A stretch of DNA of 47,916 nucleotides from Kiritimatiellia bacterium (lineage in GTDB: Bacteria > Verrucomicrobiota > Kiritimatiellia > RFP12 > UBA3636). Location of the stretch: assembly GCA_017481725.1 (NCBI GenBank), contig JAFUOX010000006.1:1-47916 (forward strand). The letters are read 5' to 3'. The position numbers and the translations under genes are program-made. The notes under the pieces are model-generated. The model had not been told where the DNA came from. It saw nothing but the letters and a program-made list of their open reading frames with translations, and did not search any database. The first letter of the stretch is position 1; every line of letters begins with the position of its first letter. Positions 8,366-16,918 of this stretch are shown here, piece by piece.

Positions 8366-9838
8366 TTATTTTCTTACGCCACGAATTGTACCACCAAACA
8401 TAGAAATTACTTCCTGTACAAGTGGATTTGCTTCTACGCGTTTTCTTAAAGCGATATCGCTCTCAATATCATCAAGCTGAGATTTTTCTTGTATAGGCTG
8501 TGTTTCAAATATAGCTTCTTCTATTTCTGCCTTTGTTTCTTGTGGGGCGGCTTCAGTGGCAGTTCTTTTTGCAACTGGCTGCACTACAGGGTAGGAAGGA
8601 ATATTAGATGCTATTTGTTGATTTGAAACAGTAGGTGTGTTAGCTATGCTTTGCCTCACCGGAGATGCCGTTGTAGCAGCATCTCCACCTCCTAACTCTA
8701 GCTTCAAATTTGTAAGCTTTTTAAGAATTTTCTCTAAATCAACGACAGATGCGGATTTTGCACTGCGAATCAATGCTGTTTCTAACAAAATACGTGGAGA
8801 CAAAGATAAACGCAATTTGCCATCTAACTCAATAAGATTTTCTGTAACAGAAAGTACAGCGGCTGTATTAGTAATGGCAGCTTGTTTTTTCAGGGTCTCA
8901 ATTTGTGCATCAGTTAGATTTAGGCTTGGATCATAGCCCCCCATTTGAATATATATGAGAATATTGCGGAAGTGAGCTATGAGTTCAGCAGTTAGCCTGC
9001 GTAGATCCTTGCCAGAGCTATCCAATGAAGAGATTAGATTGATGATGCGTGGAATATCTGAGGTTAGTACAGCCTCAGCAATTCCTTCAATTGCTTCACG
9101 TGAAACAAGCCCAAATACACCCAATACATCCTGCTCAGTAATGTTTGAGCCTGTGTATGAGATGATTTGGTCAAGAGCAGATTCTGCATCACGCATACCA
9201 CCATCAGCTCCACGAGCTAATGCATAGATAGCATCATCATCAATTGTTATTCCTTCTGCATCTGAAATCTTGCGTAGCTGACCAGATATTTCAGGAATTG
9301 CAATACGGCGTAAATCAAATCGCTGGCAGCGGGAAACTATTGTTCCAATAACCTTGTCTGCCTCAGTAGTAGCAAAGATAAACCTTGCATGAGCTGGTGG
9401 CTCTTCAATGGTCTTAAGTAGAGCATTGAAGGCCTGGTTTGTAAGCATATGCACCTCATCAATGTAGTAAATCTTAAATTTACCAGCAACTGGTGCAAAA
9501 TTGACTGTTTCCAAAATCTTTTGGTGAACATCCTCTACCTTGTTGTTTGATGCTCCGTCAATTTCAATAACGTCTAGACTATTACCAGAATCGATTTCCT
9601 TGCAATTATTGCATTGACAGCATGGAACAATGGTAGGACCTTTTTCGCAATTAAGTGCTTTTGCAAAAATACGTGCAAGTGTGGTTTTTCCTGTACCACG
9701 TGGACCACAAAGCAAATATGCTTGAGCGAGACGATTCTGCTCAATTGCATTACGCATTGTTTTTACAACATGGTCTTGACCTACAACATCTTCAAAGGTC
9801 TTTGGGCGCCACTTTCGTGCAATAACTTGATATGACAT
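8366..9838 (-). CDS. dnaX: DNA polymerase III subunit gamma/tau
   Basis: 490 residues. The clamp-loader AAA+ domain shows Walker A GPRGTGKT (45-52), zinc-binding cysteines C64, C73/C74, C76 and C79, Walker B IDEVHML (126-132), and the ATTEADKVIGTIVSRCQRF sensor region. A domain-III region follows. The C-terminal tail is short, low in complexity and rich in Q, A and P (about 385-460), so it lacks a long tau-type extension. No obvious slippery A-run for programmed frameshifting was seen. It heads the minus-strand run and has its own promoter at 9875-9903. Confidence 0.97.
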   Translation of the reverse strand: MSYQVIARKWRPKTFEDVVGQDHVVKTMRNAIEQNRLAQAYLLCGPRGTGKTTLARIFAKALNCEKGPTIVPCCQCNNCKEIDSGNSLDVIEIDGASNNKVEDVHQKILETVNFAPVAGKFKIYYIDEVHMLTNQAFNALLKTIEEPPAHARFIFATTEADKVIGTIVSRCQRFDLRRIAIPEISGQLRKISDAEGITIDDDAIYALARGADGGMRDAESALDQIISYTGSNITEQDVLGVFGLVSREAIEGIAEAVLTSDIPRIINLISSLDSSGKDLRRLTAELIAHFRNILIYIQMGGYDPSLNLTDAQIETLKKQAAITNTAAVLSVTENLIELDGKLRLSLSPRILLETALIRSAKSASVVDLEKILKKLTNLKLELGGGDAATTASPVRQSIANTPTVSNQQIASNIPSYPVVQPVAKRTATEAAPQETKAEIEEAIFETQPIQEKSQLDDIESDIALRKRVEANPLVQEVISMFGGTIRGVRK

Positions 9839-9874
9839 TTAGAAACTCCAAATTCGTTCTTTAATTCAATTAGT

Positions 9875-9903
9875 ATTATACCATACTAGAAAAATATAAA
9901 CAA
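9875..9903 (-). promoter_or_regulatory. dnaX promoter
   Basis: On the minus strand: -35 TTGTTT (9903-9898), 17-bp spacer, -10 TATAAT (9880-9875). This places the transcript start about 30 nt before the dnaX ATG. It is close to the sigma-70-type consensus. Confidence 0.75.
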
Positions 9904-9907
9904 TAGT

Positions 9908-9926
9908 TTTATCCCTTTGGGATAAA
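9908..9926. other. Perfect hairpin TTTATCCC/GGGATAAA
   Basis: 8-bp perfect inverted repeat with a 3-nt loop, just upstream of the dnaX -35 box. It may act as a second terminator for the candidate minus-strand RNA or as an operator-like site. Confidence 0.4.
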
Positions 9927-10080
9927 TAAAAAATATCAAAAAATATGGGTGATATTATCTAAGGAACACCGGGCTACAGAGCCTCCCTCATGGAGAACGA
10001 AGAATTGTGGCGGGTTTAGAAGCAAATGCATCTAACAGCAGCCTAGTAAAAAATGCTTATCTTGTGTATTTTTCTTGACT
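9926..10080 (-). ncRNA. Candidate structured small RNA upstream of dnaX
   Basis: No protein frame is credible here. On the minus strand a promoter (10113-10086) precedes about 120 nt rich in hairpins: GGCT/AGCC at 9969-9980, CTCC/GGAG at 9981-9993, and a GTTTAGA..TCTAAC stem with inner GC pairs at 10014-10035. The stretch ends in a stem AATATCA/TGATATT (9932-9956) followed on the minus strand by TTTTTATTT, an intrinsic-terminator pattern. It lacks the GGAAG loop of SRP RNA. The strand choice rests only on promoter and terminator reading. Confidence 0.4.
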
Positions 10081-10113
10081 GATATATTGTACAATATGTT
10101 ACTATATTAACAA
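10075..10113. promoter_or_regulatory. Divergent promoter region with 14-bp palindrome
   Basis: ATATTGTACAATAT (10084-10097) is a perfect 14-bp palindrome. On the minus strand its TACAAT half is a -10 box with TTGTTA 16 bp upstream (10113-10108). On the plus strand TTGACT (10075-10080) and TACTAT (10100-10105) flank the palindrome as a weaker promoter with a 19-bp spacer. A dimeric regulator bound here could control both directions. Confidence 0.5.
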
Positions 10114-10141
10114 ATTATGTATAAGAAATTTGGAGAATTTT

Positions 10142-13100
10142 ATGTCTGAACAAAATTATGATGCTTCTGCTTCAAATATAAATATTAAACTTACTAAAAA
10201 CGATTATATTTCAACTAAGTTAAAAATATCTGCAGATTTTTTACCATATGCTAGCCTAGCCCTTCAACAATATGGTTGGTCATTGCTTCGTTCTATCTCT
10301 ATTGAAAATAATGGAACAACGGAATTAAATGACTTGTCTTTTACATTTACAGCAAAGCCAGCAGTGTTTGCTCCAAAGACTTTTCATATTGCTTCTATAA
10401 AGCCTAATGAAACAATTAGCATAGATTCTGAACCAAAATTACTAATTGATTTTGATTATATAAAGGGAGTAGAAGAGCAGCAAAACATAGATATATGTCT
10501 CTCTGTTTCTTCTGGGTGTGATGAGATTTTAACAAAATCCTTTAATACTGTGGCTCTTCCAGCCGATCAATGGCCTAGATATTCCTTCTATCCAGAGCTG
10601 ATTTGCTCATTTATCACGCCAAATGCACCTCAGGTTAATGCTCTTTTGTCTAAAACGATTGAGGTTTTGAAGGATTTTGCACCTCATGTCACAATGAATG
10701 GATATTCTTCTCCTAGAGAGGATGTGCTAAAGCAAATTACAGCAATTTATAGGGCAATTACTGCTTGGAATATTAATTATGCTTTGCCACCAGCTAGCTT
10801 TGCTAATTCAGGTCAAAGAATACGTCTAGTAGATAATATTGCTCAATATCATATTGGAACTTGTCTTGATACAACACTGCTTTTTGCTTCAGTAATGGAG
10901 CAAGCAGGACTTAATCCCGTTGTTATCTTTGAAAAAGAACATGCTTATGTTGGCTGCCATCTAGTCAAACGCTCTTTTCAAACAATGCCTTTAGATGATT
11001 TGCAGCAGCTTCGCAAATATGTCGAGCTTGATGAATTTTGTGTTGTTGAAACAACATTAGCAAGCTCCGGTTCTACCTTTGCTGATGCAGAGGCAGCAGC
11101 AAAGACGCACCTTTATAGCGAGGAGTTTGAATTTGCTGTTGATGTCGCTCGTGCTCGTGCTAGTGGAATATTGCCTATCTGCTTGAATTCTAATGGGAAT
11201 GCTTGCTCAGATTCGCCAGAGGACCGCTTTGAACGCAATGTGCCAAATGAGAATGGCAGAAAGCTTGCTGTTGATGTAAGCCTAGAAGCATATCTCAATG
11301 CCACCTCAGGTAAGGCTGATCGCATAAATAATTGGCAGCAAAAGTTACTCGATCTTTCACTAAGAAATCGTCTTCTTAATACACGCCCTTCAAAGCAGGT
11401 TGTGATGCTGGTTAGCAATAATATCGCCGTGCTTGAGAATAAGCTTTCTAGTGGAGATGCTATTTCTGTAAAGTCTTTTGAGGAAGTCCTTTCTGAAGGA
11501 GATTTGAAGAAGGTAAAAGAAGAGCTTGATGCAAATAAAATTAGTTTTCTCTCTAGCATTTTCTCAAAGGATGCATTCAAGAATACAATTTTCTCTGCAT
11601 TAACAAAAAATGAGCTTACTAAAAATCTGACAGCAATATATCGTCAAGCAAAGACAGATATTGAGGATGGAGGCGTTAATACCGCTTTTATTGCACTTGG
11701 ATTTTTAAATTGGAAGGAACGACCAACCGATGAAAAAACATATAAAGCTCCATTGATTTTGCTTCCGGTAAAGTTTATCCGCAAATCTATTTCTGAGGGC
11801 TATACTATCCAACGCATAGATAACGAGCCAATTATTAATGTTACTTTGCTTGAATTGTTGAAGCGGCAGTTTAAGCTAGATATAGGAGATTGCTATGAAA
11901 GTCTTATGGTGAAGGATGGGCATGGCTTAGATGTTAATGTTATTCTTCAAATTTTCCGTAAGCTAGTCATAGATATGAAGGGCTGGGAGGTTGTTGAAGA
12001 ATCTGCTCTTGGCATATTCTCCTTTGGTAAATTTATTATGTGGACAGATATGACAGAGCGTGCAGAAGCACTCCGTGCAAATCCACTAGTTAATCATTTG
12101 ATTTGTGGCTCTGGCTATTATGATGATGGTATTGATGTGTCAGACCCTGCCACAGCAGTTAACAATATTAAACTCAATGAGTTATATTGCCCAATGAGTG
12201 CAGACTCATCACAGTTGGCAGCGGTTGCATATTCTGCCTCTGGTAAGAGCTTTGTTCTTCATGGTCCTCCAGGAACTGGTAAGTCGCAGACAATTACAAA
12301 TATCATTGCACATAATTTGGCATTGGGGCGACGTGTTTTATTTGTTTCAGAAAAGAAGGCTGCACTTGATGTAGTTCATAGACGTTTGTCATCAATAGGG
12401 CTCCGTCCATTCTGTCTTGAGTTGCATTCAAATAAATCTGGTAAAACAGATGTGCTAAAGCAATTTAATGAGGTGCTTGAGTACATAGATAAGGGCTATC
12501 CTGCTGAATGGAATTATACTGTTTCAACGATGGAAGAGCTACGTAGTAAGCTTAATGGATATGTTGGCTCTTTACACCATGTTTATCCTAATGGCCTTTC
12601 TGCTCATGATTGCTTTGCTATTATTCTTGCATCAAAATACGATACAACAAACCTAATTTCGTTTGAAAATATTTTAGAGCAATCGCAGGAAGAGTACGCC
12701 AAGAAGCAGGAGCAAATAAAGGAATATGTAACGAGCTATGATCTTGTAAGTGCAGAGGCCCGTGATGCTCTTGAGGGCTTTGCAGGCATGGCTTGGAATC
12801 CACAGCTAGAGCGAGAATGGATAGATGCCACACATGGGCTTAGAACAAATGTGAAAGCTTTGCTTGCATGTCTTCCTGAGGTTTCAGAGATTTTGGGTAT
12901 AGATGTGGTAGAGTCTAATATTCCTCAGCTTGAGCTGCTTTCTCAATTGCTTTTAGAATTTTCTGCAAGTAATATACTTTCTGCTGATTTATTTAATCCA
13001 AATATTATTCATAGTATTGATGATATCAATACCTATGTTGAGCAATCTCTGCAAAAAGATGAGCTAATTTCAAAGCTTTCTGATTTTGCACTAGATGAGA

Positions 13101-16027
13101 TAGAAAAGGTTAGCTGGGACGGTGTTTCTCAACAATTAAAAGAAAATAATTCTAAATGGTATATCCCTCGTTTTCTAGCTAATAATAAGCTAATAAAATC
13201 ATTGTTGCCAATTTGTAAGATAGGTGCACCAAAGTTAACCATTGCCCGGTTGGAGGAATTTCTTCCTTCAATTAAGCAGTATCTTTCAACGAAGCAAAGC
13301 ATTGACAATAAAGCTTCAATTTACGATCCTATTTTGGCAAAGCTTGAATATGGTAAGACACTTTCAGTTTTGAAGCAAAAGCTACAGAAGCTTGCTCAAT
13401 GTGCTGAATATCTTAAGGGTTGCTCAAATTCTACAATGCTACTAACTGCTGTTTTTAGTTCATTAGCAAAATCAGATAATCCGGTGTGGACAAAGTCAAA
13501 GCTTCCTAATTATATTCAAATCAATTTAGCAGATGCATTGACCACACTTAAAGCTTCGCTTGAGCAATATAAGAAATATTCACGCTCAATTGGGGAGAAT
13601 AGTGAGCCGAAGATGCTTTGCAATTTGCTAGAGAGGGTTGAATCGGTGCATTCTGAGTTACGTAATGCATTGATATATTTCAATACAAAACAAGCTCTAT
13701 CTGATTCAGGTTTAGATTCTCTTATTAAGCTAGTTGCAGATAAACCAGAAGCAATTACAGCTTTAAATGATTACTTTGTGGCAGGGTATGCACAAGCAAT
13801 GCTTGAGAAAATCCTTGCTTCAAATAAAGAAATGGCATCTTTCTCTGGGGCAACACAAAATGAGCAAATTGCAAAATTCTGTGCTTTTGATGACCGATAT
13901 ATTGAGCTATCAAAATATGCGACAGTCGCTTTGCTTGCTAGCAGATTGCCTCGACTTAAGAATGCAAGCGGACTCTTAACCAAGACAGAGCTAGGACTCT
14001 TGCGGCGTGAGTGTGAAAAGAAGGCTCGCCAGCTTCCTGTACGCCAGCTTCTTGCTCGTATACCAGAGCTGCTTCCTTCAATTAAGCCATGCTTCTTAAT
14101 GAGTCCATTATCTGTTGCTCAGTATCTTCCTTCTGATACAGCCCAATTTGATTTGGTTGTATTCGACGAGGCATCGCAAATTCCTGTGTGGGATGCAATT
14201 GGCGTAATAGCTCGAGGAAAGCAGCTTATAGTTGTTGGTGATCCAAAGCAAATGCCACCTACAAACTTCTTCCAGAAGAATGATGTTCAGTCCGATGCTG
14301 ATGGAGAGACTGCAAATGTAGATGATGAGGAGATTGCAGAGGATATGGAAAGTATTCTTGATGAGTGCTTGGCTGCAGGTGTTCATTCTTCACATTTAAA
14401 TTGGCACTATCGTAGCCGACATGAGGAACTAATAACATTTAGTAATCATCATTATTATGATGGCAAGCTAATGACCTTCCCAGCAGCCTCTTCTGATCCA
14501 ACACTTGGCGTTTATTTTAAGTTTGTTTCAGATGGTGTATACGATAGACGCTCCTCCAGAACTAATCTTCGAGAGGCAGAGGCTTTGGTTGATTATATCT
14601 TTGAGCTATTTGAAGCTTTTGGTGATAATCCACGAAGTGTTGGTGTTGTAACCTTTAGCCAAGCACAAAAGGATCTCATTGAGGATATTATTGACAAGCG
14701 TAGGGCAGAGCAACCACAATTTGATAAATACTTTATGGAAGATGGTGAGGAGCCTTTCTTTGTAAAGAATCTTGAAAATGTTCAGGGAGATGAGCGCGAT
14801 GTAATCTTGTTCTCAATTTGCTATGCAAAGGATAAGGACGGCAAATTCTCAATGAACTTTGGCCCTTTAAATCGCGTTGGAGGAGAGCGCAGACTTAATG
14901 TTGCTATCACACGCTCTAAGCGTATGGTTGTAGTATTCTCATCAATTCATGGCTATGATATTGATACAAATCGCACAGCAGCTCGTGGAGCAGAGCATTT
15001 GAAGAGCTTCTTGGAATATGCAGAGAAGGGAGCAACCTTTGCCGTGAATAGTGCGGCTGGAGATTCTGTTCCAGATGGTCTTTCAGAAACGATTGCAGCA
15101 TTTATCAAAGCAAATGGTTACAAGGTTGAGCGTGGCTTTGGCTTATCTGGTTATAAGGTTGATATTGCTGTTGTACATCCGCATAAAGAGAATGTATTTA
15201 TGGCAGGAATAGAGTGTGATGGGCGTGCTTATGCTCAGCAGCGTACAGCACGTGATAGAGACCATATTCGTAACTCGGTAATGGGCTCGCTTGGGTGGAC
15301 GTTGCGAAGAGAATGGAGTATGGATTGGGCCTATGATCGTCAACGTGCAGAAAAGGCTTTGTTGGACTTCTTGCGAGCGGTAGAAGAGGGGAAAACGCCT
15401 CCAACAGGTGGTACAACCTTTGCACCTCCAACCTTTATTAAGGGAGAAGCTGCATCAAAAGGCATTCAAGGAGCTCCAGAAGGAGGTGCTGCGTCTGGTG
15501 CATTATCCTGCAAGCCATACAAGGTTTGGGAACCAAATCGTAGATACAAAATGACAACTGAACGCTTTTATGAACCTGAAAGCTGCTCTATAATCACGCG
15601 TCAAATCCAAGAGCTTGTTGAGGAAGAGGGACCTATAACAGGAAATTTATTGAATGATAGAATTGCCGATGCTTGGGGATTTACTCATTCAGGCGATAAA
15701 ATAATAAAAATAATCGGTTCATGTATTCCTTTAAATTTAAATAGAGATTATACAGAGCAGGGAATTGTCTATTGGGCGACAAATGATCAAGCACCAGCAA
15801 ACCTTAAATATTTTAGAGGAACAGCAAGTAATAGTACAGAGCCACCTCGTTCGATTGAAAATATAATTATAGAGGAATTGATTGCTGCAATGCGTTGTGT
15901 TTATCTGGATTATCACACTACAGATAAGGGTGTTATATACAAAGAAGTTCTTAAGTTCTTTGGCTATAAAGTGGTTACAGATAAGGTTCGCCCATATCTA
16001 GATGCAGCGTGGGAGCGAGCTTTTTAG
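10142..16027 (+). CDS. Giant transglutaminase-like / DUF4011 / SF1 helicase / nuclease protein
   Basis: 1,961 residues. Order of parts: an N-terminal beta-rich region (about 30-160); a transglutaminase-like fold with C241 in GTCLDTTLLFA and H267 in EHAYVG; DUF4011 from about 393 (NNWQQKLLDLSLRNRLLNT); an SF1 helicase with Walker A GPPGTGKS (708-715), a long helical insertion, DEASQ Walker B (D1342, E1343), GDPKQMPP and the VAITRSKR motif VI; then a PD-(D/E)XK-like domain with E1691 in GIECDG; and a DUF3320-like C terminus. Such proteins are usually encoded alone and are suspected in defence or DNA processing, without a proven role. The start is the ATG with GGAG 6 nt before it; an upstream TTG (10130) overlaps that site. 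Confidence 0.88.
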   Translation: MSEQNYDASASNINIKLTKNDYISTKLKISADFLPYASLALQQYGWSLLRSISIENNGTTELNDLSFTFTAKPAVFAPKTFHIASIKPNETISIDSEPKLLIDFDYIKGVEEQQNIDICLSVSSGCDEILTKSFNTVALPADQWPRYSFYPELICSFITPNAPQVNALLSKTIEVLKDFAPHVTMNGYSSPREDVLKQITAIYRAITAWNINYALPPASFANSGQRIRLVDNIAQYHIGTCLDTTLLFASVMEQAGLNPVVIFEKEHAYVGCHLVKRSFQTMPLDDLQQLRKYVELDEFCVVETTLASSGSTFADAEAAAKTHLYSEEFEFAVDVARARASGILPICLNSNGNACSDSPEDRFERNVPNENGRKLAVDVSLEAYLNATSGKADRINNWQQKLLDLSLRNRLLNTRPSKQVVMLVSNNIAVLENKLSSGDAISVKSFEEVLSEGDLKKVKEELDANKISFLSSIFSKDAFKNTIFSALTKNELTKNLTAIYRQAKTDIEDGGVNTAFIALGFLNWKERPTDEKTYKAPLILLPVKFIRKSISEGYTIQRIDNEPIINVTLLELLKRQFKLDIGDCYESLMVKDGHGLDVNVILQIFRKLVIDMKGWEVVEESALGIFSFGKFIMWTDMTERAEALRANPLVNHLICGSGYYDDGIDVSDPATAVNNIKLNELYCPMSADSSQLAAVAYSASGKSFVLHGPPGTGKSQTITNIIAHNLALGRRVLFVSEKKAALDVVHRRLSSIGLRPFCLELHSNKSGKTDVLKQFNEVLEYIDKGYPAEWNYTVSTMEELRSKLNGYVGSLHHVYPNGLSAHDCFAIILASKYDTTNLISFENILEQSQEEYAKKQEQIKEYVTSYDLVSAEARDALEGFAGMAWNPQLEREWIDATHGLRTNVKALLACLPEVSEILGIDVVESNIPQLELLSQLLLEFSASNILSADLFNPNIIHSIDDINTYVEQSLQKDELISKLSDFALDEIEKVSWDGVSQQLKENNSKWYIPRFLANNKLIKSLLPICKIGAPKLTIARLEEFLPSIKQYLSTKQSIDNKASIYDPILAKLEYGKTLSVLKQKLQKLAQCAEYLKGCSNSTMLLTAVFSSLAKSDNPVWTKSKLPNYIQINLADALTTLKASLEQYKKYSRSIGENSEPKMLCNLLERVESVHSELRNALIYFNTKQALSDSGLDSLIKLVADKPEAITALNDYFVAGYAQAMLEKILASNKEMASFSGATQNEQIAKFCAFDDRYIELSKYATVALLASRLPRLKNASGLLTKTELGLLRRECEKKARQLPVRQLLARIPELLPSIKPCFLMSPLSVAQYLPSDTAQFDLVVFDEASQIPVWDAIGVIARGKQLIVVGDPKQMPPTNFFQKNDVQSDADGETANVDDEEIAEDMESILDECLAAGVHSSHLNWHYRSRHEELITFSNHHYYDGKLMTFPAASSDPTLGVYFKFVSDGVYDRRSSRTNLREAEALVDYIFELFEAFGDNPRSVGVVTFSQAQKDLIEDIIDKRRAEQPQFDKYFMEDGEEPFFVKNLENVQGDERDVILFSICYAKDKDGKFSMNFGPLNRVGGERRLNVAITRSKRMVVVFSSIHGYDIDTNRTAARGAEHLKSFLEYAEKGATFAVNSAAGDSVPDGLSETIAAFIKANGYKVERGFGLSGYKVDIAVVHPHKENVFMAGIECDGRAYAQQRTARDRDHIRNSVMGSLGWTLRREWSMDWAYDRQRAEKALLDFLRAVEEGKTPPTGGTTFAPPTFIKGEAASKGIQGAPEGGAASGALSCKPYKVWEPNRRYKMTTERFYEPESCSIITRQIQELVEEEGPITGNLLNDRIADAWGFTHSGDKIIKIIGSCIPLNLNRDYTEQGIVYWATNDQAPANLKYFRGTASNSTEPPRSIENIIIEELIAAMRCVYLDYHTTDKGVIYKEVLKFFGYKVVTDKVRPYLDAAWERAF

Positions 16028-16066
16028 ATAATCAAAGTATTTGGATATATCGATTAAGTTAGTTTT

Positions 16067-16105
16067 GGTGTGTGTTCGACAACTCAACGGCCGAACTCTA
16101 ACACC
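16067..16105. terminator. Hairpin downstream of the giant helicase gene
   Basis: GGTGT-(GT)-GTTCG pairs with CGAAC-(TCTA)-ACACC, two 5-bp helices around an internal loop, 40 bp after the stop. There is no T-run, so termination is uncertain. Confidence 0.35.
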
Positions 16106-16139
16106 TGCTGACTATCCAATACTAGAATTAATTTTATAA

Positions 16140-16810
16140 ATTGAATTAGTTTGAAAATCGGTGAGTTTTCCAGTCTGGGAGAGCGAAGAAGGGACGCTGC
16201 GACGCGGAGGACGCAGCGGACGAGATTAGACTAGAGATTGGAGAAAAACCACTCAAATCTAACTGAATTCTTCATTTTTAATTTTTCATTTTTCCTTTTT
16301 CATTCTTCATTATTCACTCTTCATTCTTCATTCTTTATTCATCATTCATCAGTCATCATTCATCATTCTTCATTTTTCCTTCTTCATTCTTCATTTATTA
16401 TAATGGCGATGCTCAAGGAGGCAAAGCTTGGCACCTTGCCACCTTGAGCCCCGGCAACACCGGGCGGCTCTGCCACCCTCATCCCCACTGTCAAACTGTC
16501 AAACTCGCCCACTATCAAACTGTCAAACTTTCCAATCCTTTTTTTAAAAGAATTCCTCGTGCATCGCCTCCTTATCTCAATAAGCTCCTGTGCGAGCACA
16601 CTAGTGGATGAGATTTGCCAAATTGCTTCAAAAAATAAGCAATAGTCAAGGCAAAGCTCATTCCGCTAGTGTTTTTTTCGGCGTCACGGCTCTGCGACCT
16701 CTGCGACCTCCGCGTCTCTGCGTCCCTTTGGCGTCCCGTGCATCACGTGCGTCCCTTCGGCGTCTCTGCGTCCCTTTGGCATCCCGTGCATCACATACGT
16801 TGTATTGAGT
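16140..16810. repeat. Repeat island 2 (non-coding)
   Basis: It contains, in order, a GGGACGCTGCGACGCGGAGG block (about 16190-16220); about 130 bp of degenerate TTCATTCTTCATT microsatellite (16268-16399); a CTCAAGG..CCTTGAG hairpin block with CACCGGGCGG (16412-16480) that recurs at 36609-36680; CAAACTGTCAAACT repeats (16488-16533); the palindrome copy 2; and GCGACCTCTGCGACCTCCGCG words (16690-16800). No gene is supported. Confidence 0.8.
16599..16671 (+). repeat. Palindromic repeat, copy 2 of 3
   Basis: CACTAGTGGATGAG at the left, CTCATTCCGCTAGTG at the right, inner AATTGCTT/AAGCAAT pairing. It is followed by a run of T and GCGTCACGGCTCTGCGACC, the same flank as copies 1 and 3. Confidence 0.8.
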
Positions 16811-16848
16811 TTGTCTTTTCACCAAATTTTTTGATTTGTAAAATATAT

Positions 16849-16877
16849 TTGTTTCTGTGATTTTAATGTGATAAAAT
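16849..16877 (+). promoter_or_regulatory. Promoter of the YeiH-type gene
   Basis: TTGTTT (16849-16854), 17-bp spacer, TAAAAT (16872-16877), leaving a leader of about 35 nt before the ATG at 16919. Confidence 0.65.
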
Positions 16878-16918
16878 ATATTACATATATTTAGATTTTG
16901 TTTATATGGGGTTCATTT

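Noticed and set aside
8366..9838. Programmed frameshift producing gamma from tau
   Set aside because: No convincing A-rich slippery heptamer with a downstream hairpin was seen, and the protein is already short.
9932..10060. SRP (4.5S) RNA next to dnaX
   Set aside because: The location fits, but the invariant GGAAG-type loop of domain IV and its AGCAGCC partner in the right geometry are absent on both strands.
16238..16447. Phe/His/Ser-rich small protein gene
   Set aside because: It is the translation of a TTCATTCTTCATT microsatellite.
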